Below, piece after piece: positions 47,267 through 55,266 of a stretch of DNA of 64,000 bases; the stretch's first letter is position 1; every line of letters starts with the position of its first letter. The notes under the pieces are model-generated. The model was given only the letters and a program-made list of their open reading frames with translations. It was not told the origin of the DNA and made no database searches. Position numbers and translations under genes: made by a program. Source of the stretch: Halobacteriales archaeon YIM A00010 (lineage in GTDB: Archaea; Halobacteriota; Halobacteria; Halobacteriales; Haloarculaceae); assembly GCA_025041175.1 (NCBI GenBank), contig JAKCFJ010000003.1, positions 682,001 through 746,000 on the forward strand, given 5' to 3'.

Positions 47267-48082
47267 GTCCGAGTTCTTGGACGGCCCTGATTGACTCCAC
47301 GCTCGATGCACCCGATCTAACTGCATTCGAGGGGAGCGTATTCGAGCAGGTCGCGGGTGATTGCCCGGTGAGCGTCGAATCGATCGACTGTTGGGTTCTG
47401 TGCATTACAAGCGTACTGTTGTAATGTAAATCCAGTCCATCCGCAGTCACAGGGGACGGATACCGACGATAGCTAGCCAAGGATAGCAGTTCCTGTGATG
47501 ATAGCTCCCGCGATGTTCCCTGAATTGATATATACCTGATTATTATGACCTTGGTGTCCTACAATAATAATTGAACTTCAACAATTCATTCAGCACGATT
47601 GTTCTGGTGTGAAATATAGGCTGTAGGAGATAAACAGCAGTTACAGGCGTAAAACCGATTTTTACGCCATTAGATGGGATCTCTAGGCCGATTTCATCGT
47701 ACTCCGGTGAGGAGTGCTTCTATAGTTGTATATCGTTGTATTCTTTCGATGTACGCCTATGTTATCGACTCAAATCAGTATATGATCAGCAATCGATGCA
47801 GAGCAAAGTGAAAAACGGACAATCATCGGCAAATGAAATCTTGTCATAATATTTGGTTTCTTCTGTTTGGAGAGCATGGCGATAGAATGTTGTATAGTCT
47901 TTCGTGTGACGTTCTAGGGATTCGACGCTTGGATTACTACAGATCTCCAACAAGGACGCCCGACGAGTACGGAGCATCGTTCTACAGAGCGTTGCGTGTG
48001 GGTACCAGTCTTCTCACCCATCGTTGGTCCTTATAACGATCGTTGTGACTCCCTCCCCGACCGGTGTCCGAAGACAGAGCGG
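47267..48082. other. Spacer of 0.8 kb with one perfect dyad and an AT-rich core
   Basis: Between an IclR gene and the end of a BCCT gene. It holds the dyad 47403-47426. The part 47490-47790 is AT-rich. Short frames (for instance 47786-47977 on the minus strand) have no family that I recognise. Confidence 0.5.
47403..47426. promoter_or_regulatory. 24-bp dyad, perfect 8-bp arms; paired with 50015-50038
   Basis: CATTACAA and TTGTAATG flank GCGTACTG. The reverse complement of 50015-50038 agrees at 20 of 24 positions, loop included. Such symmetric sites suit a dimeric regulator such as IclR; the link is inference. Confidence 0.45.
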
Positions 48083-49693
48083 TCAGACGTCCTCTGGTCT
48101 TGGTGCGTCACTCTGGTTCGACTGTGATCTATCGGATGAACCGATGAGGTTCGTTTCTTCTTGTAGGAGGACGGATCCATATTTGGTACGGAACGATTTT
48201 ATCAATCCGATGGTGGCGACGAGGCAAACGAGGGCGAACGGACCGCCAGTGATCACAGCAGCCGACTGAAGCGCCTCGATACCGCCAATGATCAGGAGTA
48301 TTGCGGTGACAAGTCCGAGCGAAACACCCCAAAAGACGCGGTTGATTGATGAGGGGTGTTCCTTCCCGCCGGTCGTCATCATGGAGACGGCGAGCGTCGC
48401 GGAGTCAGCAGACGTGATGAAGGATGCGGTAACGAGCACGATAAATCCAACCGTCAACAGCTGTCCGAAGGGCAGTGCATTGAAGACGACATATCCGGAA
48501 ACTGCTTCACCCAGGTTGTTGACCGGGCCGAGGATGTCAGCAGCACCAGTATGCTGCAGTTGAAGGCCGGTTCCACCGAGGATGATGAACCATGGGATGG
48601 TCGCCATCGCGGTAGCACCGATACCGGTGAACGCGACTTCCCGGATAGAGCGTCCGCGGGAGATGCGGGCGATGAACAGGCCGATGAACGGTGACCAAGA
48701 GAGCGGCCACACCCAGTAGAACGCCGTCCACTCGTTCACCCACCTGCCGCCTTCGCTAACGTGCATAAACAGGCTCATCTCCAAGAAGTCGCCGATGAAT
48801 CCGCCCATCGATTGCGTGCCGAGTTGGAGAATGAACACCGACGGACCAACGATGAACGTCAGCAACATTAGTAGAGCAAACATCCCAATGTTGAAATTCG
48901 CAATGCGTCGGATGCCGTGATTGACTCCCAACAGTAATGAGAACGTGAACAATACGGTCATTCCGGTGACGACCAGAAGCACTTCGAGACTGCCGAGCTG
49001 AATACCCCATTTGAATTCGACGCCGGTAATGAGTTGGCTACCGATGAATCCCAACGAGGTAGCGACACCCCCGAGCGTTGCGAACACGGCGAGAATATCG
49101 ATGAGCGTCCCCCACGAATTGTCGATCTCATCCGGGCCGAAAAACGGCGTGAGGACCGCCGAAACACGGAGTGACGCCCCTCGTACGTAGCTGAAGTAGG
49201 CGATTGCGATACCCATGATGGTAAAGCCCGACCACTGGGTGAGACTCCAGTGGAACAGCGAGTACTGCATCGCAATAGCCATTGCAGTCTCCGTCTTGGG
49301 AGGTACATCGTAGAGCGGCGGGACGTTCTGATAATGCATGATCGCCTCGACCGGTCCCCAGAAGACGACACCGGCTGCGAGACCCGCAGAGAACACCATC
49401 GAAAAATACGAGAGATAGCTGTATTCCGGTGGACCATCACCCAGCCGGATGTTCCCCCACGGACCGAGGATGAGATACACGAGAAAGAGGACGAATCCGA
49501 GCATCACGACGATGAATGCCCAGTTGAAGTACGTGAGGATCGTTTGGTTGATCCCGCTCACGACGCTTGCAGCCGTCTCCGGACTCGCGGCGAAAACAGC
49601 AACGAAAAGCAGCGTGAGTCCCGCACCGAAACCGAACACGAGGGGGTCGATCTCCTCGAAGAACTCGCGTATCAAACGCTCCGCTCGGTTCAT
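48083..49693 (-). CDS. BCCT-family betaine/choline/carnitine-type transporter 1
   Basis: 536 aa from ATG 49693 (a GTG at 49702 is possible). Twelve hydrophobic segments and the family aromatic box: FHWSLTQWSGFTIMGIAIAY, FWGPVEAIMHY before it, and ISRGRSIREVAFTGIGATAM, TSADSATLAVSMMTTGG later. BCCT carriers import quaternary ammonium or related compounds (betaine, choline, carnitine, ectoine) with sodium or protons. It is paralogous to 55263-56882. The start overlaps a short upstream ORF (ATGA). Confidence 0.94.
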   Translation of the reverse strand: MNRAERLIREFFEEIDPLVFGFGAGLTLLFVAVFAASPETAASVVSGINQTILTYFNWAFIVVMLGFVLFLVYLILGPWGNIRLGDGPPEYSYLSYFSMVFSAGLAAGVVFWGPVEAIMHYQNVPPLYDVPPKTETAMAIAMQYSLFHWSLTQWSGFTIMGIAIAYFSYVRGASLRVSAVLTPFFGPDEIDNSWGTLIDILAVFATLGGVATSLGFIGSQLITGVEFKWGIQLGSLEVLLVVTGMTVLFTFSLLLGVNHGIRRIANFNIGMFALLMLLTFIVGPSVFILQLGTQSMGGFIGDFLEMSLFMHVSEGGRWVNEWTAFYWVWPLSWSPFIGLFIARISRGRSIREVAFTGIGATAMATIPWFIILGGTGLQLQHTGAADILGPVNNLGEAVSGYVVFNALPFGQLLTVGFIVLVTASFITSADSATLAVSMMTTGGKEHPSSINRVFWGVSLGLVTAILLIIGGIEALQSAAVITGGPFALVCLVATIGLIKSFRTKYGSVLLQEETNLIGSSDRSQSNQSDAPRPEDV

Positions 49694-49833
49694 GACTTCC
49701 ACTCCATTTTGGTCTTCTCAGCACCGTTCCGTCCGCTGCACCATCCCTGATTGTCCGATCCGTTCCTCTCCGGTTCGTGGGTCGCTACCGTATGAGCCGT
49801 CCCCTTAGCTACCTCCTTCCTACCACTGAGCAT
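49690..49833 (-). CDS. Short ORF overlapping the BCCT-1 start
   Basis: 47 codons, basic and polar, no family recognised. ATG 49833 is preceded by GAGGAG, with an AT-rich TATA-like box (TTTAAATA) near 49863-49870. Its TGA overlaps the BCCT ATG (ATGA). A similar overlapping ORF precedes the second BCCT gene. It may be a leader peptide coupling translation rather than a functional protein. Confidence 0.4.
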   Translation of the reverse strand: MLSGRKEVAKGTAHTVATHEPERNGSDNQGWCSGRNGAEKTKMEWKS

Positions 49834-50014
49834 GGTTGTACTCCTCACACAGGCACAATATTATTTAAAGGATTCGATATCAGTATGATCTATCGTTAGA
49901 GATCGATTGACGGATCGAGATAACCGGAAAGAATCGAGGGGATAAACGTTCGCGAGACAGAAACCTCACGTTGGAGGGATGTACAAGGACCACCGAAATC
50001 CGTCGTCCCGATTC

Positions 50015-50038
50015 TATTACAGCAGTACGTTTGTAATA
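50015..50038. promoter_or_regulatory. 24-bp dyad, related to 47403-47426
   Basis: TATTACAG and TTGTAATA flank CAGTACGT; one arm position is mismatched. It is located between two divergently transcribed solute genes, 320 bp from BCCT-1 and 345 bp from the M24 gene, a plausible operator position. Confidence 0.45.
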
Positions 50039-50353
50039 CTTCAGCACTTCCCGGTCGTTTTCCCCCTCGGTGAACCAAGGTATGAAAAACGCCGATCAGA
50101 CTGGTATAACGCGCCTGTATCGTTATATAACTGTTCGCCTCTCGAAAACCGAAGCAAGATCGATACGCGATATATTATTTCTATGAATTATCGCTTATAG
50201 AAATTTCTGTTACGGCCGGGGCAGGCGATCGTTCGATCGCCAGCGCTCGAACAGAGATGGCTGTCGCCAGCCCGACGCGACTCCCTCTACGGATTCGCGG
50301 AGGACTGGACGAAATTCTCGTCCGAACGGTGTCGTAGCGACCACCCGAAAGGA

Positions 50354-50360
50354 TTTATAC
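50354..50360 (+). promoter_or_regulatory. TATA box of the M24 hydrolase - FAD oxidoreductase operon
   Basis: TTTATAC centred 26 nt before ATG 50383; strong leaderless promoter geometry. Confidence 0.6.
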
Positions 50361-50382
50361 TGAATCATCGTCATATGGTGGT

Positions 50383-51561
50383 ATGGCCCAGCTAGCCAGG
50401 CGACCGTTTAGCGAAGCGGAATTCCGAGATCGGCTTGTGGAGACGCAACAGCGGATGGAGGAGCAGAATATCGATGTACTGCTCGTCACGGATCCTGCGA
50501 ACCTGTATTATCTCTCCGGGTACGACGCGTACTCGTTTTACGTGCCACAGATACTCATCGTCACGCTGGACCGAGATCAACCAGTCGGTGTCTGGCGGGA
50601 ACAGGACTACCGATGCGCTACGGAGACGACGTGGCTGGACGACGAAAACATCATTCTCTACACCGATGCGTACATCGATTCCGAGAAACATCCAATGCAG
50701 TTCGTGGTGGATCTCCTATCGGAGTGGAATAGCATGAAAACCATCGGCGTCGAAATGGATACGTACTACTTCTCGGCCCGTGCGTACACCGCCCTCGAAC
50801 AGGCACTACCGGAGGGGTCCCTGAAGGACGCGACCGGTCTCGTGAATTGGTGTCGGTCGGTGAAAAGTGACCGCGAGATCGAATATCACCAGCACGCCGC
50901 ACGGATTTCGGAACGCGCCATGACCGTTGGCGTTGAGACCATCGAACCGGGCGTCAGGCAGTGCGATGCCGCTGGGGCAGTGTACGACGCACTTCTTTCC
51001 GGAACGAAGGACGCTGGCGGTGACTATCCAGCGATCGTCCCGCTGATGCCATCGGGTCGAGGAACGGGGTCACCACACCTCACGTGGACGGATAACGAGT
51101 ACGAAGCCGGAGAGCCAGTTATTATAGAGATTGCAGGTGTCGTGAATCGATACCACTCTCCACTGACGCGCACCATGTTCCTCGGCGAACCCCCCGCAGA
51201 GGCCCGAGAAGCGGCCGACATCATCATCAACGGACTGGAAGCAGCACTGGATGCGGTCGAGCCCGGCGTCACGTGCGAGGATGTCGAACTCGCATGGCGC
51301 GAGGAGATCGAAGGGACACCGGTGGAAAAGGAATCCCGGATCGGCTACTCGACAGGTATCGGCTATCCGCCGACGTGGGTCGAGCAGACGGCGAATATTC
51401 GCCCTGGTGATGAGACAGTCCTCCAACCGAACATGGTGTTTCACATGATTCCCGGTGTCTGGTTCGACGAGTACGGCATCGAGATCAGCGAATCGTTCCG
51501 TGTAACCAACGACGGTGCTGAAGTGCTCGCGGACTTCCCACGCGAACTCATCGTCAAATAA
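50383..51561 (+). CDS. M24-family 'pita-bread' hydrolase without metal ligands, ectoine-hydrolase (DoeA/EutD)-like
   Basis: 392 aa. An N-terminal creatinase domain (NIDVLLVTDPANLYYLSGYD) and a C-terminal M24 domain are present. In metal-dependent members two aspartates head the metal site (D-x-x-x-x-D-x-L-T-R-T); here the block is EIAGVVNRYHSPLTRT (about residues 248-263), so both are replaced. The active-site stretch PLMPSGRGTGSPHLTW resembles ectoine hydrolase DoeA/EutD and not prolidase. DoeA opens the ectoine ring to N-acetyl-diaminobutyrate; creatinase, also metal-free, splits creatine. It is followed after 11 bp by an FAD amine oxidase, within an island with BCCT carriers. The exact amide bond hydrolysed is unproven. 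Confidence 0.85.
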   Translation: MAQLARRPFSEAEFRDRLVETQQRMEEQNIDVLLVTDPANLYYLSGYDAYSFYVPQILIVTLDRDQPVGVWREQDYRCATETTWLDDENIILYTDAYIDSEKHPMQFVVDLLSEWNSMKTIGVEMDTYYFSARAYTALEQALPEGSLKDATGLVNWCRSVKSDREIEYHQHAARISERAMTVGVETIEPGVRQCDAAGAVYDALLSGTKDAGGDYPAIVPLMPSGRGTGSPHLTWTDNEYEAGEPVIIEIAGVVNRYHSPLTRTMFLGEPPAEAREAADIIINGLEAALDAVEPGVTCEDVELAWREEIEGTPVEKESRIGYSTGIGYPPTWVEQTANIRPGDETVLQPNMVFHMIPGVWFDEYGIEISESFRVTNDGAEVLADFPRELIVK

Positions 51562-51572
51562 GTAACAAAATA

Positions 51573-52757
51573 ATGAGCATTCAACCAGACATACCGACAG
51601 AAACAGACGTTGTTGTCGTAGGTGGCGGCGTCATAGGAACGAGTATCGGATATTTTCTGACGACCGAGACCGACCTGGACGTTACACTACTAGAACGAGA
51701 CGCCATTGCTGCAGGATCGACCGGGGATTCATCGGCCATCATCCGCCATCACTACGGTGATCGTGAGAGATACACTCGGATGGCTCGGTGGAGTCACGAG
51801 TTCTATCGACGATTCGAGACAGAAGTGGGAGAACCCATCGCATACGAGGAGACGCCACGCGTCGTCTTCGCCGAAGAAGGGACCGAAGACGCGGAATACG
51901 CGGATTCAGGGCATGATATTCTGTCCGAACACGAGATCCCGGTTCAGAAACTCGACTCTGGAGAGGCCCACGAGCGGTTCCCGATGCTCCGGTATGAGGA
52001 CGCCGATTTCGCGGTGAGCGACGAAACAGCGGCGTACTCCGACGGGACCGACGTTGCCGCTGGCTTCGCACGGGCTATGGCTGATCGTGGCGCAACTGTG
52101 ATCACTGGAACGACTGTCGAGGGGTTCGCTATCGAGGACGACCGAATCATCGGGGTGGACACCGACGATACAACCGTTGACTGTGATCGAGCCATCGTCG
52201 CAGCGGGTCCGTGGACACCGCGACTGATGGACGAGATCGGTGTCGATCTCCCGCTCGTCTCCGAACGGGAGCAAGTCATCATCCTCGACCCACCCCGCAC
52301 GGTCGAGACTGAACAGCTACCGACCACTGGTCTGCCCGGTGGCTACTACATGCGACCGGAATTCGGTGAGGGTGTGTTAGTCGCAACGCACCACTCCGGA
52401 GAGGAAGTCAATCCGGATACGTACGACAATCAACCCGACGAGGAGACGCTGTTGCATCTCCACGAGACAGTAGCCTCTCACGTCCCAGAACTGGAGAACG
52501 CGGGGATTAGAGGATCCTACTGCGGTGTCTACGCGAGCACCCCGGACCACGACTTCATCATTGACGAGTGTGGTCCGGATGGGTGTTACGTCGCGTGCGG
52601 GTTCTCCGGCCATGGATTCAAGAACGCGCCAGCTGTCGGCCAGTTTGTCACGGATCTCGTCACCGACGCGGACTCGATGCTCGTTGACCCAGAGCATTTC
52701 TCTCTCTCCCGGTTTGCGGATACAGAAGACGGGAACGGAGACCAGATCAAATACTAA
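51573..52757 (+). CDS. FAD-dependent amine oxidoreductase (DAO / sarcosine-oxidase type)
   Basis: 394 aa. The dinucleotide-binding VVVVGGGVIGTSIGYFL and the following AIAAGSTGDSSAIIRHHYG, a substrate domain with YMRPEFGEGVLVATH and a C-terminal FAD block CGVYASTPDHDFII and GCYVACGFSGHGFKNAP mark the DAO family (glycine, sarcosine or dimethylglycine oxidases). It oxidises a C-N bond, giving an imine. It is cotranscribed with the M24 hydrolase, so it may act on the amine released by it. Confidence 0.92.
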   Translation: MSIQPDIPTETDVVVVGGGVIGTSIGYFLTTETDLDVTLLERDAIAAGSTGDSSAIIRHHYGDRERYTRMARWSHEFYRRFETEVGEPIAYEETPRVVFAEEGTEDAEYADSGHDILSEHEIPVQKLDSGEAHERFPMLRYEDADFAVSDETAAYSDGTDVAAGFARAMADRGATVITGTTVEGFAIEDDRIIGVDTDDTTVDCDRAIVAAGPWTPRLMDEIGVDLPLVSEREQVIILDPPRTVETEQLPTTGLPGGYYMRPEFGEGVLVATHHSGEEVNPDTYDNQPDEETLLHLHETVASHVPELENAGIRGSYCGVYASTPDHDFIIDECGPDGCYVACGFSGHGFKNAPAVGQFVTDLVTDADSMLVDPEHFSLSRFADTEDGNGDQIKY

Positions 52758-53021
52758 ACGGGATCGAAGGCCGGATCGGCACGTCCCCCATTCATCCAAT
52801 TATCAGATCAGTGTATTCTATCGAGGAATAGATATGAAACTGGTCCATCGAAACGGGACGGCTATGGCAACAGTACAGATGATACGCCAGTCACAGTAGA
52901 GGTAATTACTCGTCTTTGGAACCGAGTTTTGGCCGAGTTCTTTCGAAGCTTCAGGGATCGGGACTCGGGTGGAATCACTATACACACAAGATCTTTGTAT
53001 GACTGTGCCACTCCGAAGTAC

Positions 53022-53828
53022 ATGGGGTCGAAGGATACCGGCCGGACACTCGAGACGACCAAGCTATCGCTCGAACTCTTAGAGCGTATCGTCGAACTCG
53101 ACGGTGCGAGTTTGACCGAATTGACGGAGGTGACTAATCTCGCCAAGAGCACCGTCTATAATCATCTCACCACGCTTTCCGAGCACGGGTACGTTGTCAA
53201 CGAAAACAACCAGTACTATTTGGGAGTCAAATTCTGTCATCTCGGTCAGTATGTGAAACATCGAAAATCCATCTATCGTCTCGCAGAAGACGCTGTTTCG
53301 CGGTTGGCAGATGAGGTAGAGCTGGATGCCGACTTCGCTGTCGAAGAGCACGGACGAATCGTCTCCCTGTACGGCGATCTCACAGCTGATACCGTGTCTC
53401 ACTTTCTGACAGACGGGCGATCGTTTTACGTTCACAGTACCGCATCTGGAAGAGCGATAATCGCCGAGTACTCGGATGAACACGTACACACCATTATCGA
53501 TCGATGGGGGCTTCCCCAAGAGACCGAACAGTCAACGACGACGAGAGAGGAACTCTTTGCTGAACTGGCGACAGTTCGGGAACGAGGATACGCTATCAGC
53601 CATGAAGAATCAATCCCCGGCCTATGGTCGATCAGTATGGCTGTAACAGAGCCACAAGGAGGCGTCTGTGGCGCACTAAGCCTCAGCTGTCCCATCTATC
53701 TTGTCGATCATAGAATGAAGAGTACGTTGGCTGAGGTCCTCCAGCGCCATGTCGAGCGGTTCGAGGATGAGATCGAACAGTCGTACACTACCGAACGCTC
53801 TACGAGCCCTCACACAGATAGTCGGTAG
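53022..53828 (+). CDS. IclR-family transcriptional regulator
   Basis: 268 aa from ATG 53022 (the frame opens at 52929; MGSKDTGRTLETTKLS is the usual haloarchaeal IclR start). Winged helix LTELTEVTNLAKSTVYNHLTTLSEHG (in parts, about residues 30-55), then the effector domain with STASGRAIIAEYSDEHV and SHEESIPGLWSISMAV. It sits 264 bp downstream of the FAD oxidoreductase and is the likely local regulator of the M24/FAD and BCCT genes. Confidence 0.92.
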   Translation: MGSKDTGRTLETTKLSLELLERIVELDGASLTELTEVTNLAKSTVYNHLTTLSEHGYVVNENNQYYLGVKFCHLGQYVKHRKSIYRLAEDAVSRLADEVELDADFAVEEHGRIVSLYGDLTADTVSHFLTDGRSFYVHSTASGRAIIAEYSDEHVHTIIDRWGLPQETEQSTTTREELFAELATVRERGYAISHEESIPGLWSISMAVTEPQGGVCGALSLSCPIYLVDHRMKSTLAEVLQRHVERFEDEIEQSYTTERSTSPHTDSR

Positions 53829-54052
53829 CGATGAGTATCCCATCGGCCGTCTTCTCAATCCGTTCTCAATCCATGTGATTGTCATTACTATTTAGTTATT
53901 AATATGTGGAATATAATGCCATCATGTTCATGCTCTACTACGGCTTTCGAGTGAATACTTCTATTGCCCAGTTTTAATCGATACGTATTCTCAGTCGTCA
54001 ACGCTGTTCGATCGTATACGATGAGACGGGACGGGCAACGAGAGTAACCGGG

Positions 54053-54706
54053 TTAGTCGCTCAACTCTTGGACACGCTTGTCCCGGTGCTCCACCGCAGC
54101 GTTGACCTGCTCGATTAACTCGGTCATTTGTTCTTTCATTTCGGATCGTATAGCTGTCGCCGAGAAGTCGTCGGCCTCGGCGAGCAGACGGACGAACACC
54201 CGAAGCTCCTCGTCGGTGATCTCCTCGAAGTCGCCGAACGCGAGTTTGTCAATGACTTCGTCGACATCAATCTGACCCACTGGATCGACGTTGAAGTCGA
54301 CGGTCACCATGCGGTAATCGGATCCGGCAAGCTCTTGTTCTGCCTTGTTGACTCCCTGACCGAGCATGTCTTTGAAGGGGGTGTAGTACCCCATCGTTCC
54401 CAGGTGAAGAAAGGCGAGCATGTCGGTGATTCCCTGCGTGTAGGCGTCCCTCGCATCATCATCCGGATTGAATACCGTCTCTCGGTCACGGTCTTCGAGA
54501 GACTCGAAGAGGATCGTAAAATCTAGGATGGCGTTACGGAGGCGGTGACGGATTCGATTCCGTTTCTGCTTCTTGGAATGCTCCGTGTAGTCCGTCTTCC
54601 GGCCGAGCAGAAACTCTCGATCGCTCGGCGTTAGAATACCTCGGTCCCGTTCGGACGAGTAGGCAAGGCTATCCTCTCGTTCTGTACTGTTTGTGTCGTT
54701 ACTCAT
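54053..54706 (-). CDS. Conserved haloarchaeal protein of unknown function
   Basis: 217 aa, highly acidic, no membrane segments. It contains a basic patch KKQKRNRIRHRLRNAILDF (about residues 45-63) followed by a helical, acidic remainder that ends with a coiled-coil-like stretch. The start RGILTPSDREFLLGRKTDYT is a motif I associate with widespread haloarchaeal proteins without known role. The basic patch could contact nucleic acid. It is not obviously linked to the neighbours. Confidence 0.75.
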   Translation of the reverse strand: MSNDTNSTEREDSLAYSSERDRGILTPSDREFLLGRKTDYTEHSKKQKRNRIRHRLRNAILDFTILFESLEDRDRETVFNPDDDARDAYTQGITDMLAFLHLGTMGYYTPFKDMLGQGVNKAEQELAGSDYRMVTVDFNVDPVGQIDVDEVIDKLAFGDFEEITDEELRVFVRLLAEADDFSATAIRSEMKEQMTELIEQVNAAVEHRDKRVQELSD

Positions 54707-55065
54707 ATACAGATATTGTTTACTGGACGGATTAAGAGTTACGGACGCGCAAAAACATCCTTATTTTGAGTCGATAGCTATCGCTATAAACGGCCAATAT
54801 CCCCGGACGTTCGTTCTCAGCCCAGTGTCCGATCGACTGATGGATACAGAACCCGTTCACATGAACTTCGAACGCCGGAGAATTTCTCGACGATCTCGGG
54901 AATATCCGACAATCCGTCTCGTTTGGTCATCTACCCCTGTCCCGACCCTCACCAAATTCTGTTGTGATCGTATACAGATAACGTACCCAAGTCAGCTATA
55001 TAAACAAATATTGTATCTGCTGAATTCGATAATCGTAATATTTATCAGGATCTTTCACAACTGGC
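54707..55065. other. Spacer, promoter region upstream of BCCT-2
   Basis: AT-rich to the right, with TATTTATC at 55039-55046 about 24 nt before ATG 55066. No gene or repeat was recognised in the remainder. Confidence 0.5.
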
Positions 55066-55266
55066 ATGCTGTACAGTAGCGTGCGACACGGTACACAAAA
55101 GTGTGATTCAGACATGAACTGCAATGGCTGTCGTGGAGAAGTACAGACGAATCAACGATTTTGCGGGTGGCAGGGGGGCGTCAGAGGAGGGGCAGCGGCT
55201 ACTCCGACCGACGATTCAGTGATCGGTCGGTTACCGTCCCTTCGAAAACGAGGTGAGTACGTATGA
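55066..55266 (+). CDS. Short ORF overlapping the BCCT-2 start, degenerate zinc-ribbon-like
   Basis: 66 codons from ATG 55066 (TATA-like box 24 nt upstream), or 50 from ATG 55114. The segment MNCNGCRGEVQTNQRFCGWQ resembles a double zinc ribbon (CxxCG...NQRFCxxC) whose last cysteine is a glutamine. The stop overlaps the BCCT ATG (ATGA), and the BCCT ribosome-binding site is inside it. Could be a leader peptide or a small regulatory protein. Confidence 0.4.
   Translation: MLYSSVRHGTQKCDSDMNCNGCRGEVQTNQRFCGWQGGVRGGAAATPTDDSVIGRLPSLRKRGEYV
55250..55256 (+). promoter_or_regulatory. Ribosome-binding site for BCCT-2
   Basis: GAGGTGA, 6 nt before ATG 55263, complements the 3' end of haloarchaeal 16S rRNA. 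A real Shine-Dalgarno here, in a genome with many leaderless genes, implies that BCCT-2 is translated from within a longer message and supports coupling to the short upstream ORF. Confidence 0.7.

Larger units (their letters stand above)
49834..50382. other. Divergent promoter region between BCCT-1 and the M24 hydrolase
   Basis: Carries the TATA-like box of the BCCT leader ORF (about 49866), the dyad 50015-50038 and the TATA box of the M24 gene (50354-50360). The middle is AT-rich around 50140-50200. No gene was seen. Confidence 0.55.
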
